Below the pieces are notes generated by a model. It made no database searches. It had not been told where the DNA came from and was given only the letters and a program-made list of their open reading frames with translations. A program made the position numbers and the translations under genes. A DNA stretch of 45,633 nt from Actinomycetota bacterium. Its GTDB lineage: Bacteria; Actinomycetota; Actinomycetes; Nanopelagicales; Nanopelagicaceae. The stretch is from the NCBI GenBank assembly GCA_947450545.1, contig CANFVU010000008.1:1-45633 (forward strand), read 5' to 3'. This document shows, in pieces, positions 27,312 through 35,140 of the stretch; within the stretch, counting starts at the first letter, position 1; each line of letters begins with the position of its first letter.

Positions 27312-27972
27312 CATCGATCCATTAATCCGCCGCGAACTCCAGTGGATGGCCCTGGGAGTATTGGAAAATAAGGACTTGGCGAGCATTATTGTCGCCAAAG
27401 CAAAGCGTCGTCGTTTGCGCAGAATTGCAATCGTTCTTGCGTCGATTTTTGCAGTAACCGCAATTTCCGGTGGAATTTATGCAGTGTTTCTCAATAAATC
27501 TTCGAGCATTACTATCGTGGGGGATAGCGCCAATACTGGTGCAACTGGCTCACGTGATTCCGCTGCTGTTGCTGCGCAACAAATTAGCGGCTTAATTTCT
27601 GATTACCCCATCACATGGGAGCAATCCATCGGTGATCTTGGCGCGATTTCTAAAGCAGCTGGGCTCGGTGACACGCTCGGCGGACTCACTGCAACAGGCT
27701 TAAAAGTTCAGTGGACACGTTGTTCTATTGGAGTCTGCCCTACAACGTGGATTCTCAATGTAAAGAACAACACTGAAGATATTGTGTCGACAGCTCCTGC
27801 TCTCATGATTTACGTCGATCATGGTCCACTCACTTCTTCTTCCAGACCGGTCACAGTTACTTCCGGATCTACAGCTTTACTCGTGTTCACCTTTCCAGAA
27901 TTTGCAAAAGGTCTTACAGTTAGCGCCAATTCAACTTGGCAATGGAACTGGTTCTTAACTGTTCCTCGCTAA
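27301..27972 (+). CDS. single-pass membrane protein overlapping the sigma gene, possible anti-sigma factor
   Basis: A 223-aa protein: a cytoplasmic N terminus of about 40 residues ending in the basic patch KAKRRRLRR, one membrane segment (about 42-64) and an outside domain with two cysteines in RCSIGVCPTTW. The topology and the 11-nt overlap with the sigma gene fit an anti-sigma or sigma-modulating protein, but no zinc-binding anti-sigma HxxxCxxC motif is visible, so function is inferred from position. ATG 27301 or 27304 are both possible; GGAGAGG at 27288-27294 favours 27301. The gene ends 28 nt before SP1. Confidence 0.6.
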   Translation: MMSDIDPLIRRELQWMALGVLENKDLASIIVAKAKRRRLRRIAIVLASIFAVTAISGGIYAVFLNKSSSITIVGDSANTGATGSRDSAAVAAQQISGLISDYPITWEQSIGDLGAISKAAGLGDTLGGLTATGLKVQWTRCSIGVCPTTWILNVKNNTEDIVSTAPALMIYVDHGPLTSSSRPVTVTSGSTALLVFTFPEFAKGLTVSANSTWQWNWFLTVPR

Positions 27973-28000
27973 CCGGCTTTAGCATCAAGGAAGGTGCACT

Positions 28001-29266
28001 GTGAAGTTCAGTGTTAAAAGTTCGATTGCTGCAATTGCAGCTCTCTCCAGCATCTCAATGGGTTTAGTTACTCCCGGAGCACATGCTGCAATCACCCTTC
28101 CTAAAGGATCATGGCCAGTCTGCGCCAGCGCATCTGATGCTTATTGCATTGAATCTGTAACCATTACTCCTGATGGCGGAAAAGCTGTAACGCTTTCTTA
28201 TGGAGCTTCAGGCTCTGCAGCGGCAAACGCTGAAGTCATTGCAGGAAAGGCACTTGCGGGGCGTTGGAGCTCTACAGATTGGACTGCTTCCACATTAGGA
28301 GCAGCGGGTTACGACGGAATTTTTGTCGATGCTCACCAAGCAAATGATTTTGTTCCGTGGGTTTATGTCGATGTCGAGCCAACTTTAGGTACGTCATTAG
28401 CGGTACAAGCTTCCAATAAATCATATGCAGCAAACCTTGATAAGAACGCAGCAATCGGAATCAAATTACATATCGGCTCTATCAAAACTGGTGTGACATT
28501 TGGCGTTGGCCAAGATGTCAGCACCACTCAGAAAGATGCTGGCGGAGTCGCCACGATTCTGATCGATGGATATCCCACAACGGTTCCCGTCGCAGGATCC
28601 ACTAAAGATTGCACCGGAACAGCAGGCAAAGCTGTCGCACTCGTGAACCAATTCCAAAGTGTGATTGTTCCTCAGAATGATCCACTTGGTTTCGGAGTGG
28701 AAGGTGGCTCAGGCAACCTCTACGTCGGTTCAAATGGAACGTGCAAACTCTCCACACCTGTCTGGAACGCAGAGTCAAAGCACTTTAGTTACACCTCTGC
28801 TGCTCCAGCACTCTCTCCTGATGGATCCAAGACGAACAAAGGTTTCTATCACGCTGTCATTTCATTTGCAGATGCAAAAACCTATTGGGGTCTAGCAAAG
28901 CCACAAGATGCAGCAACAGCCCTTGTAGTTTCAATCATTACCAGCGCTGGCGGTTCAACAGCAGCAATCGCAACAGTCTCGGCGAAAAACAATTTCATTA
29001 CGATTGATACGACAAATTTTGATTTCCCTGATGCCAAACTCGATATCGGCCTTAATCCTTCATACAACGGAAGCAGCGCAGGTCCAGAAGCGACTGCAAC
29101 GTCCGAAGCAGCTAAAGCCACAGCCACAAGCGCTGCAGCTAAAGCCAACCAAAAGATCAAAGCCAACGTTTCGAAGACTTCGACCATCACCTGCGTGAAG
29201 GGGAAGCTGACCACAAAGGTTTCAGGCGTAAAGCCGGTCTGTCCTAAGGGCTACACGAAGAAGTAA
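28001..29266 (+). CDS. secreted tail-motif protein SP1 (subfamily A)
   Basis: Unrecognised 421-aa exported protein, first of ten paralogs. The start is GTG with AAGGAAGG upstream. Signal peptide 1-29 (PGAHA). C41 and C49 (C-x7-C) sit just after it. The middle has LAGRWSSTDW, GYDGIFVDAHQANDF and NKSYAANLD, all shared with SP2. Then comes a C-terminal beta-rich domain with DCTGTAGKA, NLYVGSNGTC and YWGL. An Ala/Thr-rich linker (about 360-390, with AAKATATSAAAKA) leads to the tail TCVKGKLTTKV...PVCPKGYTKK. Unlike SP3-SP10 it is separated from its neighbours by leaders and may be a single-gene transcript or ride with the sigma gene. Confidence 0.75.
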   Translation: MKFSVKSSIAAIAALSSISMGLVTPGAHAAITLPKGSWPVCASASDAYCIESVTITPDGGKAVTLSYGASGSAAANAEVIAGKALAGRWSSTDWTASTLGAAGYDGIFVDAHQANDFVPWVYVDVEPTLGTSLAVQASNKSYAANLDKNAAIGIKLHIGSIKTGVTFGVGQDVSTTQKDAGGVATILIDGYPTTVPVAGSTKDCTGTAGKAVALVNQFQSVIVPQNDPLGFGVEGGSGNLYVGSNGTCKLSTPVWNAESKHFSYTSAAPALSPDGSKTNKGFYHAVISFADAKTYWGLAKPQDAATALVVSIITSAGGSTAAIATVSAKNNFITIDTTNFDFPDAKLDIGLNPSYNGSSAGPEATATSEAAKATATSAAAKANQKIKANVSKTSTITCVKGKLTTKVSGVKPVCPKGYTKK

Positions 29267-29347
29267 GCCTAACTCTGACCACATTTGTTGGTTTGGGCTG
29301 CATAAATAAAGCCAGACTTCGCGGTGAAGACCGTAGATGCCATACCC

Positions 29348-29377
29348 ATGGCGTCACTTCTAAGCCATAGGGGGCTT
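29348..29377 (+). promoter_or_regulatory. alternative hairpins over the SP2 ribosome binding site
   Basis: ATGGC (29348-29352) can pair with GCCAT (29364-29368). Alternatively AAGCC (29362-29366) can pair with GGCTT (29373-29377), which would bury the SD AGGGGG (29369-29374). The two pairings share the same GCC and exclude each other, so the leader could switch between open and closed states. The rest of the 114-nt gap also holds CGGT-GAAG-ACCG. No known riboswitch class was recognised. Confidence 0.35.
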
Positions 29378-29380
29378 TAC

Positions 29381-31330
29381 GTGCGAAACATTTCAATCAA
29401 GCGCGGCACAGTTGTTGCCGCCGCGATCGCGCTCCTCATGTCCGGCATTTTGCCGTCACATGCAGCGACGCTTCGCGTACCAAAGACATCATGGGCAGCG
29501 TGTGCCGTTCAGAACGGTACTTACTGCGTTGAGTCAGTAACCATTACAACCGCGCAAGGAAAAATTGTTCCTTTGCAGTGGGTTAATTCAGGTGTAGCAG
29601 TTCCTGCTGCTCCAGCTAACAACGGAATTTCATTTGCACCAGTTGCAAAGGTTGTTAACGGAGTTGTTAAGGGCAACGGCTGGTGGATGGATCAATACCA
29701 GCGCGATGCACTTACATCAGGCACCGCATCATTCTTTGATATTTCATCTTTGATCGGTGGAACGACATATCCAGAAATGGGTGCGAAGTACGATTCCACA
29801 ACAAAGACATACGATGTAACTCGTCCACAGGAATCTTTCGGTCAGATCATTGATTGCTGGGATCCAAAAGCAAACTCTGCTTCTAAGAAAGCATGGAGCG
29901 ATTGCTTCAAGGGTGCGATTGCAGCAGTTAACGAAGGTGAAGTTAAATTCATTTTCAACTATGCAACTCCAGCCGATGCAGCAGCAGCTGCAAAAGACTT
30001 CTCAACCTCAAAGTGGATTGATCTCAAGGATCTTGCAAATCAAGGTCAACAACCTGCTTGGAATTCGAAGTACGACGAAGCAACTAAGACATTCACAAAG
30101 ACAGAACCTTTATACACACCAGTGTGGGTTACAAACAACTCATTGGTTAACGGTTGGGATGTAGCAGGTACACCTGCAACAGTTCCAGCAACAAATGTTC
30201 CTGCTCCTGCTACAACTCCTGATCCTGCAGCTTCAGCAGATCCTGCAGCTTCAGGTGCAACAGCGACTTCATCAGCACCAGGTACTGATGGCGTTGCTCC
30301 AGCTCCACTTGCTCCAAACGAGCAAACAACAGTGCAAGCACCTGTCGAGGCAGGTCGCGCTCTTGCTGGACGTTGGACAACTCCACTCTGGAACACACTT
30401 AATCTCGGTTCACTTGGTTATGACGGACTTTATGTTGATGCGAAAGCAGCAAACGAATTCGTTAACCACGTCATGATTGATGTAGTTCCAACACTTGCTG
30501 GTGCAGATCTCAAGGCAACTCTTGCTGGGCAACCAGGTAACAAGTCATACGCAGTAAGCCTTGACTCTGACATCGTCATCTCAGTAACAGTTCGCACAGG
30601 TGAAATTCATACAGGTGTAACAGTTGCTGTTGGTGTTGATACAACAGTCACAACAGAAAATCGCGGAGACTATACAAAGCTCACCGTTACAGGAACAGCA
30701 GTAAACGTTCCTCTTGCTAAGACTGCTGCAGATTGCACAGGCGAAGCTGGTGTTGCTAAGGCTCTCGTTCGTCAGTTCCAAACTTTGATTGTTGTTCAGA
30801 ATGACACTGCAGGATTTGGTGTCGACGGAACAACAGGAAATATGTACGTTGGATCTAACGGCGTCTGTTCGTTGACGACACCTACATGGGATGCTGCAAA
30901 CAAGACATTCTCTTGGACAGCAGCGGCTCCACACTTTGCACCAGATGGAACAACTCAGAACCTTGGTTTCTACAAGGCTGTTATTCCTTTCCAAGATGCA
31001 AAGGTTCTATGGGGTCTCACAAATCCAGCTGACGCAGCAACAGCTCTTACAGTTTCTGTAACAACAGAAGCAGGCGGATCTACTGCAGCTATCAGCACAG
31101 TTTCTGCGAAGAATGGAAATATCATTATTGATACTTCTGGCTTCGGATACTCAAAGCCAAAGTTGATGATCAAGATTAAGAAGGGCTACAAGCCTTCTGC
31201 TAAGAAGATCTCAACACTTCCAGCGCCTAAGTACACAATCACTTGTGCACTCGGTGCCACAACCAAGAAGGTAGTTGGAACCGCTCCAGCGTGCCCTAAG
31301 GGTTATGTGAAGGTCGGCCCACGCCGCTAA
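29381..31330 (+). CDS. secreted tail-motif protein SP2 (subfamily A, with large insertion)
   Basis: 649-aa exported paralog of SP1. I chose GTG 29381 because AGGGGG lies 6 nt upstream and the product then starts with a clean signal peptide (1-28, ending PSHA); in-frame starts at 29324 and 29348 are alternatives. C41 and C49 fall at exactly the SP1 positions. Between this and the SP1-like middle (LAGRWTTPLWN, GYDGLYVDAKAANEF) lies an insertion of roughly 230 residues with WWMDQYQRD and DCWDPKANS, ending in a Pro/Ala/Asp-rich linker. The C-terminal domain matches SP1. The tail is the most divergent of the ten: TCALGATTKKV...PACPKGYVK and ending GPRR. Confidence 0.72.
   Translation: MRNISIKRGTVVAAAIALLMSGILPSHAATLRVPKTSWAACAVQNGTYCVESVTITTAQGKIVPLQWVNSGVAVPAAPANNGISFAPVAKVVNGVVKGNGWWMDQYQRDALTSGTASFFDISSLIGGTTYPEMGAKYDSTTKTYDVTRPQESFGQIIDCWDPKANSASKKAWSDCFKGAIAAVNEGEVKFIFNYATPADAAAAAKDFSTSKWIDLKDLANQGQQPAWNSKYDEATKTFTKTEPLYTPVWVTNNSLVNGWDVAGTPATVPATNVPAPATTPDPAASADPAASGATATSSAPGTDGVAPAPLAPNEQTTVQAPVEAGRALAGRWTTPLWNTLNLGSLGYDGLYVDAKAANEFVNHVMIDVVPTLAGADLKATLAGQPGNKSYAVSLDSDIVISVTVRTGEIHTGVTVAVGVDTTVTTENRGDYTKLTVTGTAVNVPLAKTAADCTGEAGVAKALVRQFQTLIVVQNDTAGFGVDGTTGNMYVGSNGVCSLTTPTWDAANKTFSWTAAAPHFAPDGTTQNLGFYKAVIPFQDAKVLWGLTNPADAATALTVSVTTEAGGSTAAISTVSAKNGNIIIDTSGFGYSKPKLMIKIKKGYKPSAKKISTLPAPKYTITCALGATTKKVVGTAPACPKGYVKVGPRR
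30221..30254 (+). repeat. two-copy direct repeat in the SP2 linker
   Basis: GATCCTGCAGCTTCAG occurs at 30221-30236 and again at 30239-30254, an 18-nt period encoding DPAASA repeated in the Pro/Ala-rich linker. It is a small in-frame expansion that could vary in copy number between strains. Confidence 0.8.
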
Positions 31331-31364
31331 ATAAGGCGTAAAAAGTAAAGCCCCGAGGGTAATC

Positions 31365-31399
31365 GTTCACTCAGTCTCGATCACGTAGACTGAGTGAAC
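31365..31399. terminator. 13-bp perfect inverted repeat between SP2 and SP3
   Basis: GTTCACTCAGTCT (31365-31377) and AGACTGAGTGAAC (31387-31399) pair over 13 bp without mismatch around a 9-nt loop. It is the strongest hairpin seen in the window. There is no T-run directly after it, so if a terminator it is of the tail-less type described for actinobacteria. It separates SP2 from the SP3-SP10 operon. It could instead be a protein-binding dyad or leader structure controlling the operon. Confidence 0.6.
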
Positions 31400-31441
31400 A
31401 TCCTCATTAACAGCACTGTTTTTCACTTCTGAGGAGATGGC

Positions 31442-33304
31442 ATGAAGAAGCAACGCTTCGCTGTATTTGCACTCGCTATCTCACTCGCGCTGCCAACTAT
31501 CGCATCGAACGCTGCAGATCCTGTTTATCCCGATGGTGTTCCAGCCCCAGGTCGCTCGTGCGGCGATGCTTCTGGTGCAACGGTTATGGATACCATTTCA
31601 GGCAAAGCTCTCATCTGTAAATCAAATGGCGTTCAAAATATTTGGTTATTCGCTGACGGTTCTGAAATTCCAGCAGGAGTGGGCGGTTATAAAGCTACTC
31701 CGCTTCCAAACGATGGAATTGACGAAGCATTCACAGCTCCTGAGCCACCGGCAAAAAAGAATTATCAAGGTCTTTATCATAATGATCTTGCGGGTCTCAC
31801 TCGCCTAACTTCAGTTCTTTTAAATTTTCAACCAACCGATAGAAGTCCAACAAAAGTGACATCGTGCACAAGTCTGAGTGACTCTGCTTGTAACGGATCG
31901 GGTGTTCTTAAGTACGAAGCCGTACTTCCAGCATGTGATTCAGCAAACCCAACAAATTGCATTTCAGATGTCTACGCAACAAAAGCTGATGGAACAAAAG
32001 TCCAAGGAATCATTAAAGGGATTTTTAATAACGACAATCCACAGAATTTCACAGGGGATTCTGCTTCAGGTCTACCTACTGGATCAGAACCAACACTCGT
32101 CCAATTCCCCGGCATAAATCATTCGGCTGGCGACCTATACCTCGTAAAACCACACATGATTGGACACCGAAATCAGGGTGAGTCATCTTGGACCACAGAA
32201 AGTTTTAAAGTGAGTATTTTTGCAGTCAAAATGGTTGATGGAACCTTTGGCTTCAATCAATTTTCAACCGATGCTGCAAATTATCAAAATAACATTGGTG
32301 AAGCTGGTGGAAATGGAATTGGCGCAAACACATCTGCAGGCTGCGCCGCAGAATCAAAAACTCAGTGCGCAGCAATGTACCCACTCCCACTTGATGCTTC
32401 TTTCGGAGTCTCCATCAAGTTCAGTAAGGCGCTAGTTGGTTGGCTCCATGGTCGAATAACGAAGCCAACAATCTCCCTGCAGAATGACACAAAAGGTGGC
32501 GCGCTACTAACAATTGATGCAAAGGCTATTAAAACTCCCACCAATGCGGTGTGGGTAACAAACGAACAGATGCCTCAATCTCTTCGCGATTGGTACGGCA
32601 ACGATCATGGCGGTTCGATTCTCTACCAAGGTGCAAATCGCGATCTCTTTGCTCCCTTCTCTGAAATTGCTCTACTTCGCGATGGAAATTCGCAACACAA
32701 CGAGCGCACACTTTCTGAATACGTTCAATGGCTTCCATTAATGGGAGAGAAGGCGCAAGCGATGCCTACCATGTGGGCAGTTGAAACGATGAGCCAAGAG
32801 GGTGATCCGAAATCTCCGATCGTGAATTGCATCAATAAGCAAAAGAATCTCGCCGGCCTTGTCACAACAAATGCTGCCGAATACCTCGATGGCCCACCGG
32901 TTTATACCGATGGCACACTGGATTACAAAGTAGCTGCAACTCACTTTGAAAAAGATGGCACCACTGTTTTCCAAGGTACTTACGATCTCTTGATGAGTTC
33001 AGAGGTTGCTCGTTGTATCTATGGATTCACAAAAGCTCCCATCAAAGCCTCAATCTCAGTCACCAATGAAACCGGGGGAGCATCGATTGCTTCCACCATC
33101 ATCAATGAAGCCAATGGTTGGCTCACTTTGGGCGCCTATGGATTTACTTTCTCTAACCCAACAATTCGCGTGAAGTTGACTCAAGACGCACCTCCTGCGC
33201 CGGTGAAAGCAAAACTGATCACCATTACCTGCGTAAAGGGCAAATCAACTAAGAAAGTCTCCGCTGCCAACCCGACCTGTCCATCTGGATATAAGAAGAA
33301 ATAG
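31442..33304 (+). CDS. secreted tail-motif protein SP3 (subfamily B)
   Basis: Unrecognised 620-aa exported protein, first gene of the tightly packed SP3-SP10 operon. GAGGAG lies 5 nt before ATG. Signal peptide 1-24 (ASNA). It alone carries an extra N-terminal module with C40 and C59 followed by NIW, resembling short Cys/Trp modules of other actinobacterial surface proteins. Then the subfamily-B signature C142, C150, C165, C173. GWLHGRITKP is near residue 332, a cysteine (VNC) precedes GLVTTN near 471, and ARCIYGF follows in the C-terminal domain. The Pro-rich linker is short (APPAPVK). Tail: TCVKGKSTKKV...PTCPSGYKKK. Confidence 0.75.
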   Translation: MKKQRFAVFALAISLALPTIASNAADPVYPDGVPAPGRSCGDASGATVMDTISGKALICKSNGVQNIWLFADGSEIPAGVGGYKATPLPNDGIDEAFTAPEPPAKKNYQGLYHNDLAGLTRLTSVLLNFQPTDRSPTKVTSCTSLSDSACNGSGVLKYEAVLPACDSANPTNCISDVYATKADGTKVQGIIKGIFNNDNPQNFTGDSASGLPTGSEPTLVQFPGINHSAGDLYLVKPHMIGHRNQGESSWTTESFKVSIFAVKMVDGTFGFNQFSTDAANYQNNIGEAGGNGIGANTSAGCAAESKTQCAAMYPLPLDASFGVSIKFSKALVGWLHGRITKPTISLQNDTKGGALLTIDAKAIKTPTNAVWVTNEQMPQSLRDWYGNDHGGSILYQGANRDLFAPFSEIALLRDGNSQHNERTLSEYVQWLPLMGEKAQAMPTMWAVETMSQEGDPKSPIVNCINKQKNLAGLVTTNAAEYLDGPPVYTDGTLDYKVAATHFEKDGTTVFQGTYDLLMSSEVARCIYGFTKAPIKASISVTNETGGASIASTIINEANGWLTLGAYGFTFSNPTIRVKLTQDAPPAPVKAKLITITCVKGKSTKKVSAANPTCPSGYKKK

Positions 33305-33310
33305 AGATCA

Positions 33311-35140
33311 ATGAAACGCCTTTTCGTCTTATTTGCAGCGCTCCCACTTTTGCTTTCAAGTAGCGCTGCGATTGGCGCTTCACCATATGCGCCCGGTGAC
33401 CCTTTTCAACTTGTGTCCAATCAGGAAGCTGGCGTTCACAATATTTTCTTCCAAGATGAATCTGGAAGTCACGGTAACGGTGGTGGAGGAAATCACAGTT
33501 ACTTGATTGATGTTGACCAGTATGGCCAGCAACAAGGAAGAATGACAACAGATCCCACATGTAAATCATTGGATGATTCAAAATGTGCAAATGTAAGTAA
33601 TTTTTCATGGAATTCAATACTTCCCCAGTGTACAAGCTCCTCCGACATCAACTGCCTTGACACTTTCGGCGAAGTAAAGAGTGACGGAAGTAAAATTGAC
33701 GGAACATTCAAGAGTAATTTTCCTAGCAAAGCGCAAAACGCTTACGTGGGCGATGCAACTCGACTTTTGCCAACTGGAGGAACTTCCAGCGTTTATTCGT
33801 TGTCGAATGCGAGTGGTTCAACAACAACTTATATGGTGAGCGCTTATCTTTCTGGTCGATATCACCGCGGTGATGCCACAACTTCTGTGACGGGCTTCAA
33901 TCTTTCTATTGTTCCTGTCGTTATTTCCCCAGCGCTTAACCCTGGACCATGCATTCTTAATGAATCCAACTCAGGATTCCGAGGAGCACCATGCACTGAT
34001 TCCGGATTCCAAAAAATCTATCAATCCGTAACAGATGATAAATATTTCTGGGGCGAAGGTGGTGGACAAGGCGCTGAATGCGGCACAGGTGCAACACAAT
34101 TGGCGGCCATCGCCCACTTCGACAAGCTTTGCGCGAAGCAAGTTGCTTTTCCTACAAATCAAAAAATATTTGTTAAATTGCGCTTAAATGCCACACCAAC
34201 GGGCTGGATGCATGGTCGTTTGACTGACCCACTAATCACTATCAACAAGATTGCCGGAGGAAGTGAATATAGCTTCCAAGGATTACCCGTATTAGTACCT
34301 GTTCTGTACAAAGACTATTATTGGAAAGATATCCCTGCAGACATAATCTCTCATTACGATCCCGTGAACGGTCATTACGACGGATCTTCATGCGATGGAT
34401 TCACAACGGGGAAAATCGTCACTGCCGAAGAATTCAAAAATCCTCTCATTCGTAATTTCACCGAAAAGCCTTGCGCTTCTGGTGCAATTGGAATCAAGGA
34501 ATTAAATACTTGGTTACCAGCATTCAACAACACAGCGACAGCAACTCCTTCAGTATGGAATGTACGAACAATAAGTGCTCAAGAAACTGAAGGTGCTAAC
34601 AAGTGCTTTAGTGATCCAAGCCAAGTAACAGGAATTGTTACAACTAACTCCACACAGTACTCATCAGGTCCACCTGCATTCAATAAAGAGACTGGAACTT
34701 TGGATTACCAAGTTGCATCACCACACTTCATGCAAGATGGAACCACGCTTTTTAAAGGAGTTTACAATCTCGTGATGCGCTCAGCTGTAGCGCGTTGCCT
34801 CTACAGTTTTTCTAATGCACCTGTGCGAGCAACCGTTTCTGTAATAGGAGCTTCTGGAGATCCAGAAGTTGCAACAGTTATCGTTGGCGAAAAAGACGGA
34901 TGGCTTTATCTCAGTGCAAACAACTTCGAATTCTCTTCTCCTACAGTTCAAGTAAAGCTTTCTCAGGATGCGCCACCAGCACCGATAGCACCTGTCGTAA
35001 CTCCCGCAGCCCCTGCGCAGCCAGTTGCACCAGTTATTGCGCAACCAAAAAAGATCACAATTACCTGCGTAAAGGGCAAAACAACAAAGAAAGTTTCAGC
35101 TGCTAAACCCGTTTGTCCGAAGGGATATGTGAAGAAATAG
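33311..35140 (+). CDS. secreted tail-motif protein SP4 (subfamily B)
   Basis: 609-aa exported paralog starting 6 nt after SP3, without a strong SD, so probably translated by coupling. Signal peptide 1-23 (AIGA). A Gly/His-rich stretch SHGNGGGGNHS (about 53-63) precedes the four-cysteine signature C84, C92, C107, C115. Several additional cysteines (GPCILN, APCTDSG, AECGTG) occur mid-protein. GWMHGRLTDP near residue 297; NKCF then GIVTTN near 440; ARCLYSF. The linker is a long Pro/Ala/Val stretch (PVVTPAAPAQPVAPVIAQP). Tail: TCVKGKTTKKV...PVCPKGYVKK. Confidence 0.75.
   Translation: MKRLFVLFAALPLLLSSSAAIGASPYAPGDPFQLVSNQEAGVHNIFFQDESGSHGNGGGGNHSYLIDVDQYGQQQGRMTTDPTCKSLDDSKCANVSNFSWNSILPQCTSSSDINCLDTFGEVKSDGSKIDGTFKSNFPSKAQNAYVGDATRLLPTGGTSSVYSLSNASGSTTTYMVSAYLSGRYHRGDATTSVTGFNLSIVPVVISPALNPGPCILNESNSGFRGAPCTDSGFQKIYQSVTDDKYFWGEGGGQGAECGTGATQLAAIAHFDKLCAKQVAFPTNQKIFVKLRLNATPTGWMHGRLTDPLITINKIAGGSEYSFQGLPVLVPVLYKDYYWKDIPADIISHYDPVNGHYDGSSCDGFTTGKIVTAEEFKNPLIRNFTEKPCASGAIGIKELNTWLPAFNNTATATPSVWNVRTISAQETEGANKCFSDPSQVTGIVTTNSTQYSSGPPAFNKETGTLDYQVASPHFMQDGTTLFKGVYNLVMRSAVARCLYSFSNAPVRATVSVIGASGDPEVATVIVGEKDGWLYLSANNFEFSSPTVQVKLSQDAPPAPIAPVVTPAAPAQPVAPVIAQPKKITITCVKGKTTKKVSAAKPVCPKGYVKK

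Noticed and set aside
27944-27970. GGAAC with a following GTTCC as an ECF-sigma promoter for SP1
   Set aside because: It lies in codons for the Trp/Asn-rich end of the upstream protein, the -10 side does not match well, and no equivalent sequence was found before SP2 or SP3.
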